Shown here in pieces: positions 1 to 7,610 of a stretch of DNA of 10,222 bases. Where the stretch lies: positions 1-10,222 of the forward strand of contig CALZQD010000032.1 in assembly GCA_945828175.1 (NCBI GenBank). The letters are read 5' to 3'. Position numbers and translations under genes: made by a program. The notes beneath the pieces are model-generated. The model saw only the letters and a program-made list of their open reading frames with translations, ran no database searches and was not told the DNA's origin. This DNA comes from an uncultured Bacteroidales bacterium (GTDB lineage: Bacteria > Bacteroidota > Bacteroidia > Bacteroidales > Muribaculaceae). Within the stretch, counting starts at the first letter, position 1, and the number at the start of each line of letters is the position of its first letter.

Positions 1-1
1 G

Positions 2-2191
2 TTCCCTGTTGAACAGGAGTTTAAAGTAGGTGACTACCACTTCGAGGCCTACTATGGCAATCTTGAGGAAGAAGGTTTTGAAAAACCATATTACTACGGC
101 GACCAGAACATCAAGGTCACTGACGGCGGCACAACAAAAGTCGCAGTCACGGCGACGCTTGCCAACACGATGGTCAGCGTCAGCTATACCGAGGCCTTTA
201 CCAAGTATATGACAGCCTACAGCGCCGAGCTCCACAGCGAGGGCGGCGCATATATTTTCTATGGCGCAGATGAGACACGCCCGGCATATCTCAAGCCCGG
301 CACCGTCTCGCTCAACGTCAGCGTCACCAAACCCAACGGCAAGACCGCCACACTGAAGGCCGCATCATTCACCGGCAAAGCACGTTATCACCATCATGTA
401 ACGGTCGACCTCAACCACGGTGAGGTAGGCGAGGTTGTGATGGTCATCAGCTTCGACGACAACACTGACGAGCAGCCTGTCGAAATCGACCTGAGCGACA
501 AGGTGTTCAACGCACCCGCGCCCGAGGTCACGACCGAAGGCTTCAACGGAGCCGACGGCCTGACATTTGCTCCCGGCATGTCGCCGACAGACAATGTGAC
601 CCTCTCGGTTATCGCCCGCGGCGGCATCGCCTCGATGACGATGACGACGAATTCGGCCACACTCGTCTCGCAGGGTTGGCCCGAAGAGGTCGACCTCGCG
701 GCGGCACCCGAGAACCTGCGCTCGCGCATGGAGGCTCTCGGCCTCGTTGCCAAGGGCTTGTGGAAGAATCCCGACCAGATGGCTGTCGTCAACCTGACCA
801 GAGTGCTCGCCAATATGAACTATGTCGACGGCGCTGACAACAAAAGCACGATAACATTCGTCGTCACAGACCGTTATAACAAGACCTCAGAGCCCGTAAC
901 GCTGACAGTCAACGTCGAGCCGCTCGAACTCTCGATATCGAACCCTGGCACTCTCTACAACGGCGCTGCCGAGCTCGAGTTTGACCTCGGCTACAATGGC
1001 GGCGACGTCGAGAGGCAGGTGAGCATCGAAGTCAAGAACGAGCGCGGCACCTGGTCGGCCGCCCCGATGCTGTCGGCAACGCCGATTTCGCGCAGTGGCG
1101 AGAAATACCGCGTCAAAGTCAGCGTCCCTGCCGACGACCGTGCTGTCGAGCTTCGTGCCAAGTGTGGCAAACTCGAAACTCCGTCGATTGTTGTCGAACG
1201 CAAGGAAGTCGACTACACAGTCGCCACAGCCGCCGAAAACGTCTTTGCAACATATGCTTACGTCACACTGACAGGTGCAGAAGCAGCCGGAGCCTCACTG
1301 ATGATTTCGACCGACGGCGTCAAATATACAGCCGCCGCGACAGAAGTCGTCAACGGCAATCTGCTGAAGGTCAAAGGCCTCAATCCGGCGACAGGCTATT
1401 ATGCCCGCGCCGCTATCAACGGCACACACAGCAATCCGTGCCAGTTTACGACTGAAGCCTCGACACAGTTGCCCAACGGCAACCTCGAGACATGGTATCG
1501 CGTCGCCGGCAAATCGAAAAACTGGTGGATTGACTATCCCGGCGCCGACGAAAATGCCGTCTGGGGTACCATGAACAAGCTCACCACCTCTCAGGGCGGT
1601 TCGGCTGGTGCTCCCGGCGCGGCATATTGCGCATTCTCGGGTACACGCCCCGTCGACAGTGCCGTCAAAGGTAAAGGCGCCGTAATCTCGACCGTAGGCT
1701 GGGGTGACGGCAATACCGCATGGCGCGGTCAGATTGGTTCAGGTGGAAGTGGTGGCAAATGTGAGCACCTCACCGTAGGCGAACTTTATCTCGGCACATA
1801 TAACGCTCAGAACGAAGCAGCCGATTACAGCGGTCTCGCTTTCGCCTCGCGTCCGTCGTCAATGTCGTTCTATTATAAGTATACAGTCAGAAATGCTGCC
1901 GACTGGGGCGTGGCCGAAATCCATGTCCTCGCAGCCGACGGCAGCGAGATAGCCACGGGCAGCAAACAGCTCGGTGCTGTCGATGCCTATACGGCAGTAA
2001 GCGTCGACCTCAACTACGCCGTCGGCGCCAAGAAGGCCGCTCTCATCAAGGTGATGTTCAAATCTTCGGGCAATTCAGCCTGCCAGTCGGTCAACAACGA
2101 CAACCTGAGCTCGCCTCCGAGCATGAACCTTACTGACGGTCGTTATACCGGCTCAGAGCTATATATCGACGAAATTGTGTTAAATTATTGA
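2..2191 (+). CDS. DUF4493-Ig-FN3-PCMD secreted surface protein, 5' partial
   Basis: The frame is open from the first complete codon at base 2 to TGA at 2189-2191, giving 729 visible residues. The ATG at 170 is internal, because the residues before it already read as a DUF4493 domain (GDY at visible residues 10-12, then an aromatic PYYYGDQ stretch). Lining that GDY up with the same motif at residue 90 of the next gene suggests about 80 residues are missing, including the signal peptide and probable lipobox. Visible order: DUF4493-like about 1-155; Ig-like about 172-306; a second Ig-like beta region about 307-399; FN3-like about 402-485; PCMD (putative carbohydrate metabolism domain) about 487-729. 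PCMD begins with the typical PNGNLETW. Its core includes a glycine-rich loop, GSGGSGG, at about 579-585. Families are recognised by eye. Function is unknown; a surface glycan-binding or adhesive role is inferred. It is probably co-transcribed with the next gene, which starts 13 bp on. Confidence 0.85.
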   Translation, partial: FPVEQEFKVGDYHFEAYYGNLEEEGFEKPYYYGDQNIKVTDGGTTKVAVTATLANTMVSVSYTEAFTKYMTAYSAELHSEGGAYIFYGADETRPAYLKPGTVSLNVSVTKPNGKTATLKAASFTGKARYHHHVTVDLNHGEVGEVVMVISFDDNTDEQPVEIDLSDKVFNAPAPEVTTEGFNGADGLTFAPGMSPTDNVTLSVIARGGIASMTMTTNSATLVSQGWPEEVDLAAAPENLRSRMEALGLVAKGLWKNPDQMAVVNLTRVLANMNYVDGADNKSTITFVVTDRYNKTSEPVTLTVNVEPLELSISNPGTLYNGAAELEFDLGYNGGDVERQVSIEVKNERGTWSAAPMLSATPISRSGEKYRVKVSVPADDRAVELRAKCGKLETPSIVVERKEVDYTVATAAENVFATYAYVTLTGAEAAGASLMISTDGVKYTAAATEVVNGNLLKVKGLNPATGYYARAAINGTHSNPCQFTTEASTQLPNGNLETWYRVAGKSKNWWIDYPGADENAVWGTMNKLTTSQGGSAGAPGAAYCAFSGTRPVDSAVKGKGAVISTVGWGDGNTAWRGQIGSGGSGGKCEHLTVGELYLGTYNAQNEAADYSGLAFASRPSSMSFYYKYTVRNAADWGVAEIHVLAADGSEIATGSKQLGAVDAYTAVSVDLNYAVGAKKAALIKVMFKSSGNSACQSVNNDNLSSPPSMNLTDGRYTGSELYIDEIVLNY

Positions 2192-2204
2192 TAATTAGAA
2201 ATTC

Positions 2205-3461
2205 ATGAAAACCAAGATAACAACAATAATAAGCGTGCTGGCGCTCTCGCTCGGGCTGTGGTCGTGCAGCGACTCGTGGGAGCCTGTTACAGACAAATCG
2301 GGCAGCGTGGCGCTGGCTTGTATGGAGGTCGAGGTTGACAACGCAGAGAAAGTCGTCAGCCGTGCCGGAGTCGACAAAAATGACTTTTTGGTCAAGATCT
2401 ATGACGACAAAGACGTGCTCGTCGGTAACTGGGTCTACGGCACTATGCCTGAAATCGTGACACTTAACGTCGGCGACTACCGCGTCGACGTGATGTCGCA
2501 CGAGATAAAGAAATCAGAGTGGGACGCTCCCTACTTCTTCGGCAGCAAGACATTCAGCGTAGTCGATTCAAAGATCACCGAGGTCGGCACAGTCGTCTGC
2601 TCGTTCTCGTCGCTGAAAGTATCAGTTATATTCGACGAGCAGCTTCGCAAAGTCCTCGGCGACGATGTCACCGTGACAGTCAGAGCCAATGACTCAGGCG
2701 CACTCGTCTTCACACCCGACGAGACCCGCTCGGGCTATTTCGAGGTTGTCAAAGGCAGCACGACGCTGACGCTTGTCTTCGCCGGCACAGTCAAAGGCAA
2801 CCATGAGGAAATCATCAAGGCCTATACCGACGTCGAGCCCGGCCAGCACCGAATCGTCACATACTCGCTCAAAAGCCCCGGCGGCGATATTCCCGATGAA
2901 AGCGGCAATGTCGACCCGACTGACGGCATTGACATTGACGTCTCTTATACCGACGAGAACCTCAACGGCAATGTCGACGACACAGAGGAGACTCTCGATC
3001 CGAGCGACCGCCCCGGCCACGAAGGCGACACGGAAGATCCCGATGAACCCACTCCTCCGACTCCCACCGAGGGTAAAATCGAGATTACATCAGACGCCCT
3101 CAGCTTCGATGAGCCCAACGGTCTCGACAAAGGCGACCAGGCTATCGTCAACATCTCGGCCGAGAAAGGCATCAGCCATGTAGTCGTTGAAATCACCACC
3201 GACAACGATGAATTCAGAGCCGCTGTCTCTGACCTTCTCCCGCTCAGTTTCGATCTCGCCGAGCCGGGCGACCAGAAAGAGGCGTTCGAGAGCCTCGGCT
3301 TCCCGACAGGCGCCGATGTCATCGGCAAGCCCTCGATAGTCTTCGATATCCGTCAGTTCGTGCCCCTGCTCCAATCGTTCCCGGGAACACATAACTTCAA
3401 GCTGACGGTTACCGACAGCGAAAATAATACATTAAGCAAAACCCTCACATTCAACTCGTAA
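2205..3461 (+). CDS. short DUF4493-family lipoprotein with acidic linker
   Basis: The product is 418 residues. The start is fixed by a lipoprotein signal peptide: basic MKTK, a hydrophobic core, then lipobox LWSC with the lipidated cysteine at 21. An aspartate at the third position of the mature lipoprotein is weakly like Bacteroidetes surface-export signals. A DUF4493-like domain spans about 30-225, with an SRA motif at 52-54, GDY at 90-92 and an aromatic PYFFG stretch at 109-113. Residues 226-291 form a low-complexity linker with about 22 Asp/Glu. It contains an EF-hand-like loop at 250-261 (Asp250, Asn252, Asn254, Gly255, Asp258, Glu261). A C-terminal Ig-like domain, about 292-418, resembles the one in both neighbours, but the FN3-like and PCMD domains are absent. 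It ends with a normal TAA, so this looks like a distinct architecture and not a broken gene. No Shine-Dalgarno is seen; the leader is AT-rich, as usual in this phylum. Role unknown. Confidence 0.88.
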   Translation: MKTKITTIISVLALSLGLWSCSDSWEPVTDKSGSVALACMEVEVDNAEKVVSRAGVDKNDFLVKIYDDKDVLVGNWVYGTMPEIVTLNVGDYRVDVMSHEIKKSEWDAPYFFGSKTFSVVDSKITEVGTVVCSFSSLKVSVIFDEQLRKVLGDDVTVTVRANDSGALVFTPDETRSGYFEVVKGSTTLTLVFAGTVKGNHEEIIKAYTDVEPGQHRIVTYSLKSPGGDIPDESGNVDPTDGIDIDVSYTDENLNGNVDDTEETLDPSDRPGHEGDTEDPDEPTPPTPTEGKIEITSDALSFDEPNGLDKGDQAIVNISAEKGISHVVVEITTDNDEFRAAVSDLLPLSFDLAEPGDQKEAFESLGFPTGADVIGKPSIVFDIRQFVPLLQSFPGTHNFKLTVTDSENNTLSKTLTFNS

Positions 3462-3464
3462 AAA

Positions 3465-5642
3465 ATGAAAGCAACAATAAAATCGCTGACGTTCGGCATC
3501 CTCGCCGCGGCAGCTCTGAGCGGCTGTAACGACTATTCGGCGCTCGACAACACGGGTGAGGGCTTGCTCAAGGTCAACGCCAGCATCAATACCGACGTCG
3601 AGGTGAAATCGCGCGCGACTCTCGCCGACGAGCTCTCGGCAAGCACAATGCTCTGGATCTCAAACAGCAAGGGTCTCGTACGCCGCTACGAAGGCCTCGA
3701 CAACGTTCCCGCCGGAGGTATTCCCCTCTATTCAGGCAGTTATGTAGCCGAGGCATGGGCCGGCGACTCTGTGCCCGCTTCGTTCGACGACCGCTGGTTC
3801 AAGGGCCGCGAGCCGTTCGATATCAGAGCCGGTCAGACGACCAATGTCAACATCGTATGCAAAATCGCCAATACGGTCGTCTCTGTCAGCTATGACGAGA
3901 ACATCGACGAGATGCTCAGCGACTACACCATGACCGTCGGCCACAAGGGCGGCAGCCTGACTTTTGACGGCCGCGACACCCGAAAGGGTTACTATATGAT
4001 GTCGTCGAAGTCGAAAGACCTCACCTGGAAACTCGAAGGCAAGCTCTCGACCGGCGACAGCTATACCCTCAGCGGTGAAATCACAGCAGCCAAGCCTGCA
4101 ACTGAGTATAAGCTTCATGTGAAATACAATCAGAACGCAGTCGAAATCGGCGGCGCATGGTTCGAGATTGAAATTGACGAGACCGAGGTCGAAGTCAGCG
4201 ACAATGTCGTCATCACCGCGGCTCCCGAAATCACGGGCTATAACTTCGACATCGCGAGACCCGTTTCGGCCGAGGCCGGGGCTGTCGGTCGCCGCTCTGT
4301 CATAGTCAAAGGCCTGGGCGAGCTTAAAAGCGTCATTCTCGACAACGACCGCTTTGCCGAACTCCTTTCGATTTCGGGTAACGACTTCGACGTGATGAAC
4401 ATGACGGCCGAAGTCGCTCAGAACGTCAACGCCGCCGGCATCAACTGGACCTACAGCTATGATGCTGTGGAAGACAACTCACTGCTGAAAATCAACTTCG
4501 AAGAGGCATTCACCAACTCGCTCGCCAACGGCGAATATGTTATCAACATCGCCGCCACTGATGCCAAAGGCAAGGTTTCGCACGCCGCTTTGACGCTGTC
4601 GATCGGCGCCGACCCGCTGCGTGTCGATGACGCTACCGTATCGAACTGCTGGACAAAGTCGGCAACTTTGAGCGCCACGATTCTTGCCGGTGGTGAAAAC
4701 TACGGTTTCAACTACCGCAAAGCCGGCGAAAGCGACTGGCAGACAGCGCCTGTCGAGGTCGAAGGCAACAAGCTCGTGGCTCATCTGAGCAATCTCGACG
4801 CCGCCACAGAGTATCAGTATACTTTCTTCTGCGACGGTTTTGACGAAGCCGAAGTTAAGAGCTTTACGACAGGCACCATACTTTCGATACCCAATACCGG
4901 CTTTGAAACATACCAGCAGATAGCAAGTACTAAAGCGAATGGAAAGACCGTCTGGGACTTCAACGATGGCGCCCTCTACTGGGACTGCGGAAACCATGGT
5001 TCGACCACTATGCAGGGCAAGCAGGTGACAGAGCCTGACACTGACGTCAAACACTCGGGCAATGCGTCCGTGAGACTTAAGTCTGACTTTGTAGGCATAG
5101 GTACGCTCGGCAAGTTTGCCGCCGGCAATATCTTCGTTGGCGAATACCTCAAGACTGACGGCACCGACGGTATCCTCGGCTGGGGTCGCCCGTTCGCAGC
5201 CCGCCCGACCGCTCTCAAAGGCTATGCCAAATACAAACCGGCAGCCGTTCAGAGCAAAGAGGCCACAACGGCCAAGAATGAAGGCCTTGCTGTCAAAGAA
5301 GGCGATATGGATCAAGGTATAATCTACATCGCTCTCCTTGATAATTCGCAGACGGCATGGGAGAACGGCATCAGCTATCCTGTCGTCATCAAGACCAAGA
5401 AGGCCCAGCGTCACCTCTTCAAGAACACCGACCCCAACGTAATCGCCTACGGCCGTGTCGTGTTTGACAAGGAGGACGCCGACTTCCAGCCGTTTGAGAT
5501 TCAGCTCGAATACTACCGCACCGATGTGATACCGAGCAACATCATGATTACCTGCTCGGCAAGTATCAACGGCGACTACTTCGTCGGCGGCCGCGGAGCT
5601 ACACTGTGGCTCGACGACCTTGAACTCGTCTACGACAAGTAA
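3465..5642 (+). CDS. DUF4493-Ig-FN3-PCMD lipoprotein
   Basis: This is a complete protein of 725 residues. The signal peptide ends in lipobox LSGC with the lipidated cysteine at 21, followed by Asn-Asp, which supports an outer-membrane lipoprotein. Order: DUF4493-like about 30-235 (SRA at 49-51, GSY at 91-93, WFKG at 111-114, VSVSYDE at 139-145); Ig-like about 248-385; FN3-like about 386-469; PCMD about 473-725. PCMD opens with PNTGFETY and continues with VWDFNDGALYWDCGN (496-510) and RPTALKGYAKYKP (580-592). It ends in a beta strand, LWLDDLELVYD, similar to the end of the first gene (LYIDEIVLNY). Compared with the first protein it lacks the extra Ig-like region. It starts 3 bp after the stop of the previous gene, so translation is likely coupled, and it is the last gene before a strong terminator. 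PCMD is thought to be carbohydrate-related, but no substrate can be read from the sequence. Confidence 0.9.
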   Translation: MKATIKSLTFGILAAAALSGCNDYSALDNTGEGLLKVNASINTDVEVKSRATLADELSASTMLWISNSKGLVRRYEGLDNVPAGGIPLYSGSYVAEAWAGDSVPASFDDRWFKGREPFDIRAGQTTNVNIVCKIANTVVSVSYDENIDEMLSDYTMTVGHKGGSLTFDGRDTRKGYYMMSSKSKDLTWKLEGKLSTGDSYTLSGEITAAKPATEYKLHVKYNQNAVEIGGAWFEIEIDETEVEVSDNVVITAAPEITGYNFDIARPVSAEAGAVGRRSVIVKGLGELKSVILDNDRFAELLSISGNDFDVMNMTAEVAQNVNAAGINWTYSYDAVEDNSLLKINFEEAFTNSLANGEYVINIAATDAKGKVSHAALTLSIGADPLRVDDATVSNCWTKSATLSATILAGGENYGFNYRKAGESDWQTAPVEVEGNKLVAHLSNLDAATEYQYTFFCDGFDEAEVKSFTTGTILSIPNTGFETYQQIASTKANGKTVWDFNDGALYWDCGNHGSTTMQGKQVTEPDTDVKHSGNASVRLKSDFVGIGTLGKFAAGNIFVGEYLKTDGTDGILGWGRPFAARPTALKGYAKYKPAAVQSKEATTAKNEGLAVKEGDMDQGIIYIALLDNSQTAWENGISYPVVIKTKKAQRHLFKNTDPNVIAYGRVVFDKEDADFQPFEIQLEYYRTDVIPSNIMITCSASINGDYFVGGRGATLWLDDLELVYDK

Positions 5643-5673
5643 TTACAGCCGATAAGCGGCAATTTTATAGTGC

Positions 5674-5710
5674 GACTCAGCGGGCAAGTGTTGTCCGCTG
5701 AGTCTTTTTT
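5674..5710 (+). terminator. rho-independent terminator of lipoprotein operon
   Basis: Arms GACTCAGCGGGCAA (5674-5687) and TTGTCCGCTGAGTC (5691-5704) pair over 14 bp with a single G-U wobble and a 3-base loop. Six T residues follow at 5705-5710. The hairpin lies 31 bp past the stop of the third lipoprotein gene and should close that operon. Confidence 0.93.
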
Positions 5711-5746
5711 ATACGGCGACAGACGCCGATATTCGCGAAATCTGCT

Positions 5747-5754
5747 TATCTTTG
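5747..5754 (+). promoter_or_regulatory. probable Bacteroidetes -7 promoter element for lptF-ribBA
   Basis: TATCTTTG matches the TAnnTTTG -7 consensus used by the Bacteroidetes primary sigma factor. It sits about 25 bases before the permease start, predicting a 5' leader of under 20 bases. No TTTG-type -33 element is visible at the expected spacing near 5722-5728, so strength is uncertain. It is placed just after a terminator, where a new transcription unit should begin. Confidence 0.65.
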
Positions 5755-5765
5755 CATAAAAATTA

Positions 5766-5774
5766 ACGCGCATA
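5766..5774 (+). repeat. short leader repeat copy 1 (ACGCGCATA)
   Basis: ACGCGCATA followed by ACT lies 4 bases before the permease ATG. The same 9-mer followed by GACT overlaps the permease stop and precedes the ribBA start. The meaning is unknown, and chance remains possible. Confidence 0.4.
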
Positions 5775-5778
5775 ACTG

Positions 5779-7587
5779 ATGTTTAGAATAAAACGGCTTT
5801 ATACGTTCATGTTACAGTGCTTTCTGCCGCTGTTTTTCATGACGTTTTTCATTTGCCTTTTTATAGTGCTGATGCAGTTCCTCTGGCGTTTTGTCGACGA
5901 CCTCGTCGGCAAAGGCCTCACCGTCTCTGTCATCGGCGAGCTATTCTTTTATGCCGCGCTGACAATGGTGCCGACAGCACTTCCGCTTGCCGTTCTTCTG
6001 GCCTCGCTGATGACTTTCGGCAATCTCGGTGAGAAATTCGAGCTGACAGCCCTGAAGGCCTCCGGCATCTCGCTTTTCAAGATTATGAAGCCCCTGATTG
6101 TGCTGATGATATTCATATCCGTCGGTGCCTTTTTCTTCCAGAACCAGGTGTTGCCTGTGGCGCAGGCCAAGATGTGGACCCTGCTTTTCTCCGTGCGTCA
6201 GAAGTCGCCCGAGGTCGAGATTCCCGAACGCTCGTTCTACGACCAGATTCCCAACATGAACCTCTACGTCGACCATAAGAATCCCGAGACCGGCATGCTC
6301 TACGAGATGATTATCTACGACGTGACGCGCGGCCTCGACAACTCGCGCGTAATCCTGGCCGACTCGGGCAAGCTGAGCTTCACCGAAGACAAGACCCGCC
6401 TCTTTCTCCACCTCTACAACGGCGAGATGTTCGAGAATCTGCGCGACAACAGCCTCGGCGTGGCCGCTCAGGGTTACCTGCCGTTCAGGCGCGAGAACTT
6501 CAGCGACAAGCAGATATATTTTGCCTTCGACGCCAACTTCAACCGCATGGACGAGAGCGGCATGCGCAACCAGTATGTCGGCAAGAACATAGCCCAGCTC
6601 AGCCACTCGATTGACTCGATCGGCCGTGACGTCGACTCGATCGGCGACTCATATACCTTTGAAATAAAGGCGCGTCCTTATGTCGGGCTGCTGTCATACC
6701 GCAGCGTCGTCGTCAACGGCGAGGTGCAGCGTGTACCACGCGAGAATGTCGCGATGGAAAAGCCGCTCGACATCGACTCGCTCTTCAACGCGCCCTCACC
6801 GAGCTACGCCAAGACCTATCTCACTCAGGCGCTTGCACAGGCTAAACGTCAGCGACAGGAATATGAATACCGCAGCGTCGTGATGGGCGAGCAGACCAAG
6901 AACCTGCGCCGCCACGGCATTGAGCTTCAGAAGAAATTCACACTATCGTTTGCCTGCATCATCTTCTTCTTTATCGGCGCGCCGCTTGGCGCCATCATCA
7001 AGAAGGGCGGCCTCGGCACACCGCTTGTCATATCGGTGATACTCTTCATCATCTACTACATCATCGACAACACGGGCTACAAGATGGCCCGCGACGGCAA
7101 GCTCGAGGTCTGGCAGGGCATATGGCTAAGTTCGGCGGTGCTGTTGCCGCTTGGCGTGTTCTTTACCTACAAGGCCGTCGGCGACTCGGCCGTATTCAAT
7201 ATCGACGCCTACCGCAATTTCTTCAACCGTCTGCGCGGACGCCAGCCGCAACGCACACTTGAGGTCAAGGAGGTAATCATGGAAGAGGTCGACCCCGTTG
7301 TCGCTCTTGAGATGCTTGCGTCGTTCGACGCTGCCTGCCGCGAGGCCGATGCCCGGGTCAAGGCCACGCCGGCGATACTGCGGCCGTTCAGGCACAGCCC
7401 CTGCGCCGACCTCAAGCCCGCGCTTAATAATCTCGTCGACTACCTGTCGAACTCTCGGGACGTCGCCGTTGTTAATTACCTGAACAAATATCCCTTTAAT
7501 ATAACAGCGCGTAATATCGGCGGCGTAATAAAGACGACCGACCGCCTTGCCGCCCGCATCGAAGGCCGCAAGATCGAAGCCGACTGA
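5779..7587 (+). CDS. LptF/LptG-family permease (YjgP/YjgQ), LPS export
   Basis: This inner-membrane protein of 602 residues is a transmembrane subunit of the Lpt ABC transporter. With LptB it extracts lipopolysaccharide from the inner membrane and passes it to the periplasmic bridge. Three N-terminal membrane helices lie at about 12-36, 53-80 and 104-122. The segment [14 protein letters not shown] (85-98) matches the cytoplasmic coupling region of this family. A periplasmic domain covers about 123-386. Three C-terminal helices lie at about 387-406, 413-432 and 447-466, with the conserved [15 protein letters not shown] at 399-413. A cytoplasmic, mostly helical tail of about 135 residues follows. 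E. coli LptF and LptG are about 360 residues, so the periplasmic part and tail are expanded, which I believe is usual in Bacteroidales. The [10 protein letters not shown] start fits the family better than the in-frame ATG at 5809. LptF and LptG cannot be told apart here, so no symbol is given. It is first in an operon with ribBA. Confidence 0.92.
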   Translation: MFRIKRLYTFMLQCFLPLFFMTFFICLFIVLMQFLWRFVDDLVGKGLTVSVIGELFFYAALTMVPTALPLAVLLASLMTFGNLGEKFELTALKASGISLFKIMKPLIVLMIFISVGAFFFQNQVLPVAQAKMWTLLFSVRQKSPEVEIPERSFYDQIPNMNLYVDHKNPETGMLYEMIIYDVTRGLDNSRVILADSGKLSFTEDKTRLFLHLYNGEMFENLRDNSLGVAAQGYLPFRRENFSDKQIYFAFDANFNRMDESGMRNQYVGKNIAQLSHSIDSIGRDVDSIGDSYTFEIKARPYVGLLSYRSVVVNGEVQRVPRENVAMEKPLDIDSLFNAPSPSYAKTYLTQALAQAKRQRQEYEYRSVVMGEQTKNLRRHGIELQKKFTLSFACIIFFFIGAPLGAIIKKGGLGTPLVISVILFIIYYIIDNTGYKMARDGKLEVWQGIWLSSAVLLPLGVFFTYKAVGDSAVFNIDAYRNFFNRLRGRQPQRTLEVKEVIMEEVDPVVALEMLASFDAACREADARVKATPAILRPFRHSPCADLKPALNNLVDYLSNSRDVAVVNYLNKYPFNITARNIGGVIKTTDRLAARIEGRKIEAD

Positions 7588-7595
7588 CGCGCATA
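7587..7595 (+). repeat. short leader repeat copy 2 (ACGCGCATA)
   Basis: The 9-mer begins on the last base of the permease stop codon and lies in the 23-bp gap before ribBA. It repeats the sequence just upstream of the permease start, extended by GACT here and ACT there. Confidence 0.4.
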
Positions 7596-7610
7596 GACTA
7601 TAAAGCATTT

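Noticed and set aside
630..660. Short GAC/GATGAC-like repeat in the first gene.
   Set aside because: It encodes a Met/Thr-rich strand (MTMTTNSAT) in frame and is too short and imperfect to be a slippage tract.
170..2191. ATG at 170 as the true start of the first gene.
   Set aside because: The same frame is open back to base 2 and encodes the core of a DUF4493 domain, and a start at 170 would leave no signal peptide.
4479..5414. Open frame of 311 codons antisense to the third lipoprotein.
   Set aside because: It is a shadow of a convincing gene, with no recognisable domain or start context.
5715..5735. Possible -33 element matching the -7 element at 5747.
   Set aside because: No TTTG-like sequence is found at the usual spacing, so it is not annotated.
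7588..7610. FMN riboswitch or separate promoter before ribBA.
   Set aside because: Only 23 bases separate the genes, far too short for an FMN riboswitch, and no TAnnTTTG element is present.
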